A stretch of DNA of 64,000 bases from JACVRN01 sp036403815 (GTDB taxonomy: Bacteria; Acidobacteriota; Blastocatellia; Pyrinomonadales; Pyrinomonadaceae). The DNA lies in contig DASWQH010000027.1 of NCBI GenBank assembly GCA_036403815.1, forward strand, positions 62,001-126,000, in the 5' to 3' direction. Below the pieces are notes generated by a model, which ran no database searches, was not told the DNA's origin, and worked only from the letters and a program-made list of their open reading frames with translations. Of the stretch, positions 1 through 9,137 are shown piece after piece. The number at the start of each line of letters is the position of its first letter. Position 1 is the first letter of the stretch. The position numbers were made by a program, and so were the translations under genes.

Positions 1-826
1 GCCCGCCATCCGTGGAAGACGAGACGGCGATGTGGCGATAGTTGCCTGGAAGAACCTGCCGCCATGCAACGTAGAGGCGACCGTCACCGCCGACCGTGAT
101 AGCGGTCTTGCAGCACGGGCAGGCTTCGCGTGCGACCAAAAGATTCTGCGAGAAGGTGCGCCCGCCGTCCGTAGAGGAAGCCACGAAGACCTCCCGGTTG
201 GCTTCCATCTTATGCTCGTCCATCTTTCCTTTCTCGCCAGGCATTTCCATCTTGACGTTGCGCTCGTCTAGCCAGGCTAAAAAGATGCGCCCCTTTTCGT
301 CAACCGCAAGCGAGTGCATTCCGTGAACGACCGCGCCCTTGTCATCATTGACTTTGACAGGCGGCTCGAAGGTGCGGCCTCGGTCGCGCGACGCGGAAAG
401 GAGTATGTCCGTTGCATGTCCCTCTGCGGAAGGGCGTCCCGTCCAGCCGACATAGATTGTGCCGTCCGACGCAGTCGCAATGGTCGGAGGATCGCCGCGC
501 CATGCTGATGCTTCGCCCGCGCGAGGATTGACGCGCACAGGCTCAGAGACGGCGCTGCCATTCTGGTCTAGCCGGGTCAGCATCACATCTGCCTGCATCT
601 TCTGAGCGTGCTCAACCCAGACGACGTAGACCGAGCCGTCGCCTGCCGCTGCCATAGCAGGCTCGGCTGCGTCCGCATTGCTGGTCGAAAGTTTGAGAGG
701 CGCAGAGAAATCTCCGACCGCAGGTCTTTTAGCTGCGGCTTCGTCCGTGCCTTTCTTGCCGCAGGCTACAGTGATGGCTATGAGCGCCAGCGTCGCGATG
801 ATAATGAAGCTTTTATGCTTGAGCAT
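1..826 (-). CDS. BNR/sialidase-like repeat lipoprotein (partial, C-terminus off window)
   Basis: Reading the minus strand from an ATG at 826 gives an open frame that runs off the left edge (275 codons, no stop). An AGGAG sits about 12 bases upstream of the start. The N-terminus is a lipoprotein signal ending in a lipobox (ITVAC, Cys22). Repeated SxDGGRTF-type BNR/Asp-box motifs follow (SRDRGRTF, SSTDGGRTF), with DGSVYVVW-type strands, so this is a beta-propeller of the sialidase/BNR superfamily, probably exported and lipid-anchored. A CPCC motif near residue 237 could bind metal. It starts 23 bases after the stop of the TonB receptor and is probably co-transcribed with it. Substrate is unknown; BNR folds often have no sialidase activity. 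Confidence 0.8.
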   Translation of the reverse strand, partial: MLKHKSFIIIATLALIAITVACGKKGTDEAAAKRPAVGDFSAPLKLSTSNADAAEPAMAAAGDGSVYVVWVEHAQKMQADVMLTRLDQNGSAVSEPVRVNPRAGEASAWRGDPPTIATASDGTIYVGWTGRPSAEGHATDILLSASRDRGRTFEPPVKVNDDKGAVVHGMHSLAVDEKGRIFLAWLDERNVKMEMPGEKGKMDEHKMEANREVFVASSTDGGRTFSQNLLVAREACPCCKTAITVGGDGRLYVAWRQVLPGNYRHIAVSSSTDGG

Positions 827-848
827 AATCTTATAATTTTCTCCTGAA

Positions 849-3671
849 TTAAAAACTGAGCCTAAGCCCGAACTGAAATTGTCTTGGATCAAACGCGGCG
901 GTCGGTTGCCCGAAACTCGCCAAAGGAGTCGTGCCGGTGCCGAATGTGTTATTGGGTATAGCGAAGTTCGAGCGATTGAGCACGTTGAAGCCTTCGGCCA
1001 GCACTTCCAACCCGACGCGTTCCGTAAATTGAAAGCGACGGCTCAGGCGCAGGTCAAGCGAAGCAAAGTTAAAGCCCCGACCCGTATTGCGACCGACGCC
1101 GAGGGGGCGGTCGTTATTATTCGTGTCGAAGTTGCGGTCATTGCCGGTCAGTATATTGAAGGGCAGCCGCGAGGCATAAGTGAAAATGTAGCTCAACTGA
1201 AAACCTCGCAGCAGGCGTCTCGTCCCGGCATCCTTTCTGGATTGCGGCGCTTCCAGTGTGCCGCTGAGGACGAAGCGGTGGCGCTGGTCGTTATCCGACA
1301 GACCACGGTCGTCGCGTATGTTGAAATTATCCTGCGGCGTCGAAAAGAAGAAGTTACCGGCGTCGTCAATCGTCTTCGACAATGTGTAAGAGATGCGAAG
1401 CGATGCCCAGCGCGATGCACGTTTGTTGAAAGCTACGACCATTCCGTTGTAGTAAGAATCTCCCGAACTCTCATAACGGGAGACGTTGCCCCAGTTCGGG
1501 TCAGGCCGCCCCAGGTTCGGCACACCGGCGGAAGCGGGAAAGCGCGGCACATTGTTATTTCGGGACAGGATGATATGCAGCCCGCGCAGGTGCAGGTATC
1601 CGATTGAGATGGAAGAGTTGCCGGGCAGCTCACGCTCTACCTGCAAGCTTACCTGTTCGCTGTAACTGCTCTCTATGTTCGGGTCAATGCGTGTGATGTT
1701 CGGCTTCGTAGGCAGCGTCGCAGGCTGTGCGGCCAGCACGTTGGGGAAGACGGGCGCACCCGCTTGCGTCGGGGAAAGCTGTACGATTATGTACTTTGAG
1801 CCGTCGCGTTGCAGGGCATTGGATGTCGCACGCAGTGGAATGCGGTCGAAGTAGATGCCGAAGCTGGCGCGAACCACTGTCTTGCGATCTCCCGGAGCAT
1901 AGGCCAGTCCAATGCGTGGGCCGAAGTTGTTGGTGTCTGTCTCGACGGGGTCGGGCAAAAACTGCGCGTCGTATCGCAGCCCTGCGTTAACGGTCAGGTC
2001 TGCGCGCGGTCGCCACTCGTCCTGTACGAAGAAGCCTATGTTGGGGTTGGACTGCGGCTGGTCGGGCGTGCCGAAAGCCTGCTGGAAGTTGCTGTAATTG
2101 CCGGTCAGGAAATTACCGAGATTGGTGAAGGTGTAGACGCCCTGCAAAGCGCCGGGGAAGAGAATGTTGACGCGGTTGTAAAGGAAGTCTACGCCGCCCT
2201 TGAACGAATGCCTGCCCTGCTGCGTAGAGATGTTGTCAACGAGTTCATATAGATTAATGTCGCGCGCCAGAGGCGAGAAGGTTGCAGTGCCGAAGTTCGC
2301 TACTCCAGCGATGTTCACGGCTGGCCCCGTCGCATCGTTGACGGGCGCTTCCAACCGGCTGCGTGTGAACTGAAAACGAATTTCGTTGAGAGTGCGGCTG
2401 CTCAGGGTAGTGACAAGATTTCCGGCAATCGTCTGGTCGCGGTCTCCCAAAGCTGTGCCGCGACTGAGCGCGTTGAGACCGCCGACGTTGCGCGAATTGG
2501 TGGCGTTGATGTCGTAGAAGCTGTAGCGCGCCGTGAGCAGGTTTGATGCATTCAACCTATGATCCACACGCGCGAAGAAGTTTGTAGAATCATATCCGCC
2601 GGGAACGATGCCTGTCTCTAACGGCGCGCCGGGATAACCGACCAGATTGAGACGGTTATTAATCGCCGCGATGTTCGCCTGTGAAATAGTGATGACGTTG
2701 GAATCGTTGCGCCGGGTCTGCTCGAAGTTAGCGAAAAGAAAAGTGCGGTCGCGCCGCAGGGGGCCGCCAACGCTCGCTCCGTACTGACCCTGTGTGAGCA
2801 GGTCTTTTCGCGGCGCAAGCGGATTGCGCGCATCGAACCGCTGGTTGCGTAAGAATCCGTAGAGACGACCGCGCCAACTGTTAGTGCCCGACTGCGTGAT
2901 GATGTTGACTATGCCTGATGAAGCGCGACCGAACTCTGCTATGCCGCCCGAAGTGACGACCTGAAACTCGCGTATCACATCCTGACTGTAGTAAGTGCCC
3001 GTCAAATCCGCCGCGTCATCGTTTGCCGAAAGTCCGTCCACGACGAAGCTGTTATACAGATTGCGCTGCCCTGCGACGGACAACCCCTGTCCGGGCACGG
3101 CAGATGTTTCGGCAAAGCGCTGGTTGCTGCCCGTGTTGGTACGCGACACTCCCGGCACGAGCAATGCCAGATCAAGATAGTTGCGACCGTTCAATGGAAG
3201 CGAATCAACGTCGCGCGGTTGAATGGTTTCGGAAACCTGCGTGCGCGCCGTCTCAACCAGCGGAATGTCCGAGTTGATGTTGACGCTTCCGGTCACAGTG
3301 GCGAGTGTGAGCTTAAGCGGAACTTCGAGCGTCTGGCCGACTGTCAGCGAAAAACTCTCTTCGAGGTCTGCAAAGCCGGTTTGCACGACGCGCAGCCTGT
3401 AATCTCCCGCCTGAAGAAATGGAAAACGAAAGCGCCCGTCCACGCCGGTCGTAGCCGTCAACGTCTGGTTCTTCTCGGTGTTGGTGACCGCCACGGTTGC
3501 GCCGCTAATGGCAGCCTCGCGCTCGTCCATTAAGCTTCCTGTGAGCGTGGCCGAAGTGACGTTCTGTTGCGCAATGGTTTGTCTCAACCCGATGCTTAAA
3601 GTGAGAAGAGAGATGATAACGACCGTGCGTAAGAGCGCGAAAGCAAGCTCTGAAAAATACACTCGCTTCAT
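849..3671 (-). CDS. TonB-dependent receptor, Oar-like, with carboxypeptidase-regulatory N-domain
   Basis: This 940-residue outer-membrane protein starts with a signal sequence, then a CarboxypepD_reg-like beta-sandwich (about residues 38-115, TGSLMDEREAAISGATV), a plug domain (LPLNGRNYLDLALLVPGV, about 155-250) and a long beta-barrel ending in the terminal aromatic FGLRLSF expected of outer-membrane barrels. The architecture is the Oar-like TonB-dependent transporter abundant in Acidobacteriota. A classical TonB box was not recognised. The ligand is unknown. A copper role is suggested only by the SCO/CusF and Cys-rich neighbours upstream on the same strand. The roughly 260-base gap upstream (3672-3932) is the likely promoter region. 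Confidence 0.9.
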   Translation of the reverse strand: MKRVYFSELAFALLRTVVIISLLTLSIGLRQTIAQQNVTSATLTGSLMDEREAAISGATVAVTNTEKNQTLTATTGVDGRFRFPFLQAGDYRLRVVQTGFADLEESFSLTVGQTLEVPLKLTLATVTGSVNINSDIPLVETARTQVSETIQPRDVDSLPLNGRNYLDLALLVPGVSRTNTGSNQRFAETSAVPGQGLSVAGQRNLYNSFVVDGLSANDDAADLTGTYYSQDVIREFQVVTSGGIAEFGRASSGIVNIITQSGTNSWRGRLYGFLRNQRFDARNPLAPRKDLLTQGQYGASVGGPLRRDRTFLFANFEQTRRNDSNVITISQANIAAINNRLNLVGYPGAPLETGIVPGGYDSTNFFARVDHRLNASNLLTARYSFYDINATNSRNVGGLNALSRGTALGDRDQTIAGNLVTTLSSRTLNEIRFQFTRSRLEAPVNDATGPAVNIAGVANFGTATFSPLARDINLYELVDNISTQQGRHSFKGGVDFLYNRVNILFPGALQGVYTFTNLGNFLTGNYSNFQQAFGTPDQPQSNPNIGFFVQDEWRPRADLTVNAGLRYDAQFLPDPVETDTNNFGPRIGLAYAPGDRKTVVRASFGIYFDRIPLRATSNALQRDGSKYIIVQLSPTQAGAPVFPNVLAAQPATLPTKPNITRIDPNIESSYSEQVSLQVERELPGNSSISIGYLHLRGLHIILSRNNNVPRFPASAGVPNLGRPDPNWGNVSRYESSGDSYYNGMVVAFNKRASRWASLRISYTLSKTIDDAGNFFFSTPQDNFNIRDDRGLSDNDQRHRFVLSGTLEAPQSRKDAGTRRLLRGFQLSYIFTYASRLPFNILTGNDRNFDTNNNDRPLGVGRNTGRGFNFASLDLRLSRRFQFTERVGLEVLAEGFNVLNRSNFAIPNNTFGTGTTPLASFGQPTAAFDPRQFQFGLRLSF

Positions 3672-3932
3672 ATTGCGTACCTCAACGATAGCTTTGGAGG
3701 CTGAAAGCCAAAGAGCACAGGCTCAAAGCGGAAACGAAACGCCGTTGTAGCATCAATGCGCTGCTCTGCCGTTTTCGTCAGACCTTGAGTTGTCTCTTAT
3801 TGAATAAAGCGTGGCCTTGTTGGGAGAGATGAGCTTTGCCCGTATACTTTAGACAAATAGCTCGCGCTCGCAACCCGATGATTGCACGCAGAGCGCGCAA
3901 GTAAGGATGCGAGACCACGAAATCTCCACTAA

Positions 3933-4553
3933 TTAGGCCGGATTGGATGAGATGAGAGAAGGAGGGGCACGCCCACGCAGCCGCTTGAGATGTGCTGAAT
4001 AAACCGGCTGAAGATTCAGAGCATAAAATGAAAGCGAAATGAAAGAGGGCGGAGGCAATCCGCCTGCTGTAGAAACGATAGCGGAATCACGCCCGCGCCT
4101 TGATTGTGTAGATGTGCTCGCACCCGCGCAGCAATCCTTCGGACAGGGCGAAGCAAGGGCAAGCACAGAGATAACATTGGCCTGTGCTTCGCTTGATGCG
4201 TCAGAAGACTCTGCCGTTAGAGTCTCCTTCCTTTCGGGTGCAACCTCTTTCTTATCCGAGTCGCAATGATCGGAGTCCTCAGAAGCTTTGGCCTTCGTCG
4301 GAGGATGCGTATTCTTTGCCGCGCCATGCGCTTCGCCCGCGTCTTCAACGCCGCAGAGCTTTTCCTCTTCAACTTTTTTTGGACGCTTAACTGGACTCTT
4401 AAAGAGAGCGTCCTTGCAAGCCCCGGTCGCGCAGCCTCCTTCCATACCCGCACAGCAAGGCATGGAGCATGAGTGCGCCGCCGACATGACCGTGAAAGGA
4501 ATCGCGCTCGATAAAAGCGCAAGCGTTAAGAGCGCCGCAGAAAGGGCGCGCAT
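3933..4553 (-). CDS. Exported Cys-rich hypothetical protein
   Basis: No family is recognised. The start chosen is the ATG at 4553, which opens directly into a hydrophobic signal or anchor segment (MRALSAALLTLALL); an in-frame TTG at 4586 is the alternative. Two Cys clusters share a CCAG core (CSMPCCAG near the N-terminus and CPKDCCAG near residue 150), with further Cys and His residues between them in a Lys/Glu-rich, low-complexity linker. The spacing suggests metal binding. Its position between a TonB receptor and a CusF-SCO protein, all on the minus strand, makes a role in periplasmic copper handling plausible, but this is inference from context. Confidence 0.6.
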   Translation of the reverse strand: MRALSAALLTLALLSSAIPFTVMSAAHSCSMPCCAGMEGGCATGACKDALFKSPVKRPKKVEEEKLCGVEDAGEAHGAAKNTHPPTKAKASEDSDHCDSDKKEVAPERKETLTAESSDASSEAQANVISVLALASPCPKDCCAGASTSTQSRRGRDSAIVSTAGGLPPPSFISLSFYALNLQPVYSAHLKRLRGRAPPSLISSNPA

Positions 4554-4672
4554 AAGAGGAAGAGTATGAATATGTACTACACGCAAGGGGGAACCTGGCC
4601 TCTTCCGTTTCGAGACAATCGAAACTATGAGCGGATTGTGTCACATTGTTTCAAACGAAGGCAAGAGAAAGG

Positions 4673-4804
4673 CAGGGATGAGGGATGAGGGATGAATAAG
4701 AAATGATTCATCGGTTCATTGTTTCATTGATTCAATGAACAAATGAAGAAATGAATCAATCTCTTCCGTCCCTTTTCATCCCTCATCGCTGCCGCCCTCA
4801 TCCC
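4673..4804. repeat. Intergenic inverted repeat built from GGGATGA words
   Basis: The left arm (about 4673-4697) repeats GGGATGA three times; the right arm (4774-4804) carries TCATCCCTCATC and CTCATCCCT. An inner palindrome on GATTCATT / AATGAATC lies between them. It abuts the stop codon of the SCO gene at 4804, so on the minus strand it would form a long 3' hairpin. It may act as a terminator or mRNA-end structure. Confidence 0.6.
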
Positions 4805-5739
4805 TATTTGTTGAGCAGGGCTTGAATGTCGCGCAGGACTTCTTCGGGCTTCCACTCGTTGCTGCGATAGACTTTGTAGACTTTCCCGTCGGGCGCGATG
4901 ATGACAGTGCGCAGGCCGTGGACTATCTGGTTCGATTCGTTGTAGTAGCGCAGGCCGAAGAATCCGGCTATCTCTCGTATCTCCGAGGGCGTGCCGGTTG
5001 CGAATTCCCAGTGCTGGAAGGTTTCGCTCGTGTAGTTTTCAGTGTAAGCGCCGCCGTAGCTTTTAAGGACTTTCGGCGTGTCGTATTCGGTGTCGAAGCT
5101 GATGCTGAGCAGATGCGTCCGGTCGTAAAGAGACTGATCCTTCTTTAACTCCTTTTCAATCGCCGCGAAATTGTTGCTCATCAATGGACAGTAATCGGGC
5201 AGCGGGCAGCGTGTGTAGATGAAGGTCAAAAGAAGCGCGCGACCTTTATACTGCGCCAGACGGATTTGCTTTCCGTCTTGATTGATTAAAGAGAAGTTCG
5301 GCAACGCATCGCCCGGTTGAGCCTCGCGCTGCGCGTCCGTTTTGTCCGAAGCTGCTGCCGTATCGGTGCTCTCCTGTGTGATTACTATGTTTTCAATCCA
5401 CGTTAAGCCGTTGTCCACGACGAGCGATGCCGTCATCTTATCTCCGGGCTTGAGCACATCTAGCGCCCAGTAATCGTTCTTCCTCACGGCGAACGGCATC
5501 GTCATCGCATCCATGTATCCGCGAATCTCTTCGTGCTCGACCGTGACACGATTCTCGGCCTTGTCAACGGCGATGACCTTGCCCTTCAAGTCGTAATGCT
5601 TTGCGTTGGGGGACGCGCCGCTGTCGTTTGGCGCGCGACACGACAAAGAGGCGATTGCTAAAAAGAGAAGGGTTAAGAGCAGTAGAGAACGCGCGCAAAG
5701 TTGATTGGTTCCGGTCAGGAAAAAAGAGAGCTTCGTCAT
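4804..5739 (-). CDS. CusF-like / SCO1-SenC fusion lipoprotein, copper chaperone
   Basis: The protein has a lipobox (IASLSC, Cys near residue 34), then a CusF-like copper-binding domain (about residues 48-118, KGKVIAVDKAENRVTV and MDAMTMPF), then a thioredoxin-fold SCO1/SenC domain (about 145-311). The metal site is visible as RCPLPDYCP and a distal His in NQIVHGLR. The two Cys are separated by five residues (CPLPDYC) rather than the usual three of SCO1. SCO proteins deliver copper to the CuA centre of cytochrome oxidase or act as thiol redox factors. The ATG at 5739 is preceded by a possible GTG at 5742. It lies 14-17 bases after the transglycosylase gene on the same strand. Confidence 0.88.
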   Translation of the reverse strand: MTKLSFFLTGTNQLCARSLLLLTLLFLAIASLSCRAPNDSGASPNAKHYDLKGKVIAVDKAENRVTVEHEEIRGYMDAMTMPFAVRKNDYWALDVLKPGDKMTASLVVDNGLTWIENIVITQESTDTAAASDKTDAQREAQPGDALPNFSLINQDGKQIRLAQYKGRALLLTFIYTRCPLPDYCPLMSNNFAAIEKELKKDQSLYDRTHLLSISFDTEYDTPKVLKSYGGAYTENYTSETFQHWEFATGTPSEIREIAGFFGLRYYNESNQIVHGLRTVIIAPDGKVYKVYRSNEWKPEEVLRDIQALLNK

Positions 5740-5756
5740 CACAGGTTAAAGATTAT

Positions 5757-8264
5757 CTAGCGTGCTTTGAGTTGTTCGGTGTAGAGCGTTTGATAAGCTC
5801 GAAAGTTTGCGAGCACTTTATAAACGTAGTCCTTCGATTGAGCGTAAGACACTTCCATCACGTAGCGGTCTGGATCGTTCGTACGCGCTCGCGCAGCCCA
5901 GCGTGCGACGTTGTCCTCTCCGCCGTTGTAGGAAGCAGCCACAGCCTGCGGCATTTCCGGAAACAGCTTGAACAGGTTTCCCAGGTACTGCGAGCCGAAG
6001 AGGATGGCTGTGCGCGAGTCGTAAAGCTCATCCTGATTGAAGCTCTTTTTGCCAAGCTGCGCGGCCATTGTGTCGGCGGTCGAAGGAATAAACTGCATGA
6101 GACCACGCGCGGCGGAGACGGATTTTGCATCGGCTCGAAAACGAGATTCCTGCCGCATAATGGAAAGCGCGAAGCGCGGGTCAACCCCACGCTGCGGTGC
6201 GTAATCCATGAGCGCAGCGCCATATGGAGCGGGATAAAAAAGCTCCAGCATCTCGCGCGGGGCTAACTCAGGAAGAAAGTCTGCGGGCATGGTCTTCCAG
6301 ATAGGCTCTGCAAAGCGCACGGCGTGGTCTGCCCCGTCGCCGCGCTTGTAAAGCACGGCCAGCGTGTAAGCCGCATCGCGCGGATTGGATGAAGCAGGTG
6401 GCTTTGCGGCTTCAGCAGGCGCGGGCTTGCTGTTTGAAGATGTGTTTGGCTCGGCCACGTTTTCTGCAACGGCCAGCTCCGGCGCGCCTTCATCATATAG
6501 CCTCAGAAACAACAGCTCGTCGGCCAGTGCCTTGTGCGTAGGCTTTGAAGCAGTGGGCGAGCCTGCCTGTAACATCTCCTGCCGCCCGAAGGGTAGAAGC
6601 TTGAATCGAGGCAGGCGATTGTAGTCGGGCAAGCTAGAGTATGCGCGCCTCGCTATGTCCAGCATCTCTCGCGTGACATTTTCATCTTCGGTCAATCGCA
6701 TCGCAGCCTGAGCCGCAGCGCGTGCGCGCTCTGCATCATTGCCTGAGATTGCCTGCTGCGCTTCTGCGCGCAGAGCTTGCTGGCGAGTAGCCAGAGCGGC
6801 ACGCGTACGCTCAGCCTTCGCCATCTCACGCAGTCTAATAGTTGCGCGCCAGCCGTAATACTCGTTGCGTCCATCCGCGATTGAGAGATAGGCGCTCGTG
6901 GCATCTTCTGTGCGACCGAGTTGCTCCAGGACGTATGCGCGCAGGAAAGCTATCTCAGTCTTGTTGGTTCCGCCGGGCGCTCGTCCCATCCCTAAATCGG
7001 CTTCGCCCATCAGTGCCTCGAAATCCGCCAGAGCCTCCGCCCAAGCGCCTTGCGCCGCGTGAATACGCGCCTGAGAAAAGAGCGCTAGAGCCGCCGCCTG
7101 TCCGCGAAAACGCGTGCGTGTTTTCTGCACCCATTCCAAAGCCTCCCGGTCGCGGTTTGCATCTCGCAACACGTCTATTGCGTTGAGATAGGCGCGCTCC
7201 TGAACTGCCTGATCCGTGTAATGCTCTATGATGCGCTGGTAAATATTGAGGGCTTCGTCGAATCTCTTCGTGCGGCCATAGGCTGCGGCCATCTGGTTGA
7301 GCGCATCACGCGCGCTGGCTGAATCTGGAAACTGCTGCACGACGCGCTGGAAATAGTTTACGGCTTCGTCAAAGCGCATCTCTTGATAGAAGGTGCGCCC
7401 CACTTGATAGAGCGCGTCAGACAGATTCGCGCTCTGCGGGTAGCGCTCGGCGATGGCTAGATAGTGTCGGCGCGCGGCGCTGAAGTCGCGGTTGAAATTG
7501 TAGATGAGCGCGCGGCGCAGGTGCTCACTCTCTGAAAGCTGCGGTGCAGCAGACGCGGCGGCCTCTGCGCTCCCGCTATCCAGAATATCAAGGCCGCGAA
7601 TGGCTGTGAGCGCGTAATCGTCCGGCCTGGTGGCGTCCGGCATCTTCGTGATGAGCGTGTTGAAGACTTCGCGCGCCGCCGTCTGCTGGCCGCTTTTGAG
7701 ATAAGCCTGGCCTATAAGCGAAAGGGCTTCGCGCGCAGTGGCTTGATTATTAGTGTCGCTTGCGCGTGGACGCAGCAACTGGACGGCTGAATTGTAATCG
7801 CCGCTCTCGAATAAGCTTTCGGCGAGCCGCGCTTCCGCCGCCTCTCGCAGCAGACTCATCGGAGCCGTCGCCAAGAGTTGGCGTAGCTGCTCTCGCTCCA
7901 GCACTAAATTACCCGTCGAGCGCGCAATCTGTGAGAGATGCCAGAGAGCATATTCAGTGAGCAGGGAATTGCGCGCAACCAGCCTCTGATAACTGGCTGA
8001 CGCTCCGGCCAGATCGTTCCGCCGCTCGGAAAGACGCGCCAGAAGATAGTCGTAATTATTGAGCGCGAAGACGGACGGGTCGCTGGCAGACAACGCGCGC
8101 AGCTCGCCCACAGCCGCACCATAATCGCCGCCTTCCACAGCCGTACGAATACGCTCGCTACGCTCTCCTGAGCTTTGCCCTCTTGCAAATTGCGCGGAGA
8201 GTGAAAAATGAAGAGATAAGAGGAGAAGCGCAAAGAATAGTCGCCGGAAGATGATGGTCGTCAT
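5757..8264 (-). CDS. slt: Soluble lytic transglycosylase with N-terminal TPR superhelix
   Basis: This 835-residue exported protein has a signal peptide (FFALLLLSLHFSLSA), a long region of TPR repeats from about 40 to 600 (for example SANLSDALYQVGRTFYQ), a low-complexity Pro/Ala/Ser linker near 600-620, and a C-terminal SLT domain from about 686. The catalytic Glu is in SIMRQESRF (about residue 706), followed by GLMQFIPSTA and AASYNGG, the family's substrate-groove motifs. It cleaves the MurNAc-GlcNAc bond of peptidoglycan with 1,6-anhydro ring formation. An AAGG lies just upstream of the ATG. It is probably co-transcribed with the downstream CusF-SCO gene. Confidence 0.92.
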   Translation of the reverse strand: MTTIIFRRLFFALLLLSLHFSLSAQFARGQSSGERSERIRTAVEGGDYGAAVGELRALSASDPSVFALNNYDYLLARLSERRNDLAGASASYQRLVARNSLLTEYALWHLSQIARSTGNLVLEREQLRQLLATAPMSLLREAAEARLAESLFESGDYNSAVQLLRPRASDTNNQATAREALSLIGQAYLKSGQQTAAREVFNTLITKMPDATRPDDYALTAIRGLDILDSGSAEAAASAAPQLSESEHLRRALIYNFNRDFSAARRHYLAIAERYPQSANLSDALYQVGRTFYQEMRFDEAVNYFQRVVQQFPDSASARDALNQMAAAYGRTKRFDEALNIYQRIIEHYTDQAVQERAYLNAIDVLRDANRDREALEWVQKTRTRFRGQAAALALFSQARIHAAQGAWAEALADFEALMGEADLGMGRAPGGTNKTEIAFLRAYVLEQLGRTEDATSAYLSIADGRNEYYGWRATIRLREMAKAERTRAALATRQQALRAEAQQAISGNDAERARAAAQAAMRLTEDENVTREMLDIARRAYSSLPDYNRLPRFKLLPFGRQEMLQAGSPTASKPTHKALADELLFLRLYDEGAPELAVAENVAEPNTSSNSKPAPAEAAKPPASSNPRDAAYTLAVLYKRGDGADHAVRFAEPIWKTMPADFLPELAPREMLELFYPAPYGAALMDYAPQRGVDPRFALSIMRQESRFRADAKSVSAARGLMQFIPSTADTMAAQLGKKSFNQDELYDSRTAILFGSQYLGNLFKLFPEMPQAVAASYNGGEDNVARWAARARTNDPDRYVMEVSYAQSKDYVYKVLANFRAYQTLYTEQLKAR

Positions 8265-8360
8265 TTCAAACCTTAGTCTAACTCATGCGCTTTAGAGAAT
8301 GAAATAGGGAAGAGTAAAAGTAGCGGTATAGATGAAAGTTGTGTGAGAGGAAAGTTGCAT

Positions 8361-8460
8361 TTCACCACAGAGACACAGAAGACTCAGAGGGAGCACGGAG
8401 GTTTGAGTATCACTCAACTCTCTGTGCATCCCTCTGAGTCCTCTGTGTCTCTGTGGTGAA
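8361..8460. repeat. Long intergenic palindrome (TTCACCACAGAGACACAG family)
   Basis: The left arm from 8361 (TTCACCACAGAGACACAG, then GACTCAGAGGGA) is mirrored by a right arm ending at 8460 (CTGTGTCTCTGTGGTGAA), with arms of about 32-34 bases around a short loop. It lies between the zinc-ribbon gene and slt. The near-perfect hairpin could terminate or stabilise the minus-strand transcript. Similar words are common between genes in environmental bacterial genomes (general knowledge, not checked). Confidence 0.75.
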
Positions 8461-8527
8461 TATCAATCTTCTTTACACTCAATTCCAGACTGAGTCACTA
8501 TCCGGGCGAAAGCTCCTTCTGACCAGT

Positions 8528-8746
8528 TCAGTCAGCCTGATAACGAGTCTTGCAGTTTGGACATTGAAGAATATGTTTGACGCCGCTGATGGGAATGACG
8601 GGCACTATGAAGAAGACCGTGATGAAACGCATTCCGCTTTTGGTCAGAAATTGGGTGACTGTGCCGCAGTTGCCGCAACGCATGGGCTGTGGGGTCTGCC
8701 CCGAACCCCATGAGAAGAAGCGCAAGCCTACGATAAAGAAGAACAT
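8528..8746 (-). CDS. Small zinc-ribbon membrane protein
   Basis: This 72-residue protein has two CxxC knuckles, MRCGNCGT (about residues 22-29) and LQCPNCKT (about 61-68), flanking a hydrophobic segment (FITVFFIVPVIPI). It matches the small zinc-ribbon family common in many phyla, function unknown. The ATG at 8746 has a good AGGAGA about 8 bases upstream. It ends roughly 260 bases before slt and is separated from it by the 8361-8460 palindrome, so it may be its own unit. Confidence 0.75.
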   Translation of the reverse strand: MFFFIVGLRFFSWGSGQTPQPMRCGNCGTVTQFLTKSGMRFITVFFIVPVIPISGVKHILQCPNCKTRYQAD

Positions 8747-8761
8747 GCTGTCTCCTACCTA

Positions 8762-8997
8762 GCAAAAGTTTATGTCACGGAAGTTGATGATAATGCTTTT
8801 TGGCTTCGGCAATCAAAACCCGTAGCCGTGCAGCTACTCTGGAACCTTTGCCTGAATCTGGCCTGACAGGCATGTTAAATCTTTCAAATCTGTGCAGCGC
8901 CCCTTTCCGGTTGAAGTTTGGCCGTGATATGTTCATAGCAGCGTTTGGAGCGGAATCTCTTTCCTCGATTCCGGTCGGAAAAGAATCCTCGCTCTAG
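8762..8997 (+). pseudogene. Possible decayed thioredoxin-like gene
   Basis: In one forward frame 8762-8855 reads AKVYVTEVDDNAF then SKPVAV, resembling the N-terminal strand and PVxVDFW region of thioredoxins, but the WCGPC site is lost and a stop follows. In another frame around 8930-8997 FGAESLSSIPV resembles the YGVxSIPT segment before the cis-proline. Frame changes and stops interrupt it and there is no convincing start. It may be a remnant; chance similarity is possible. The remaining leader 8998-9137 holds no gene I can recognise. Confidence 0.35.
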
Positions 8998-9137
8998 CAC
9001 TCTTTAAATCATTGAGCCGGAAGGCGAAAAACCTGCGCGCGTGTTTGCCGAGAGCGGGCATCCCGTCGGGGTTATCAGCTTTGCCGGGCTGAAAAGTCCC
9101 AGTAGCAATGCGTGCTACCTGAATAATCTTTAGTTTT

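Noticed and set aside
879..1607. 242-codon plus-strand frame under the TonB receptor gene
   Set aside because: Antisense shadow of a clear beta-barrel coding sequence; no domain seen.
8800..8997. 65-codon plus-strand open frame as a real small gene
   Set aside because: No ribosome site and only fragmentary similarity; treated as part of a possible thioredoxin remnant.
8998..9137. Riboswitch in the ppk1 leader
   Set aside because: GC-rich and able to fold, but it matches no consensus I can recall for known classes.
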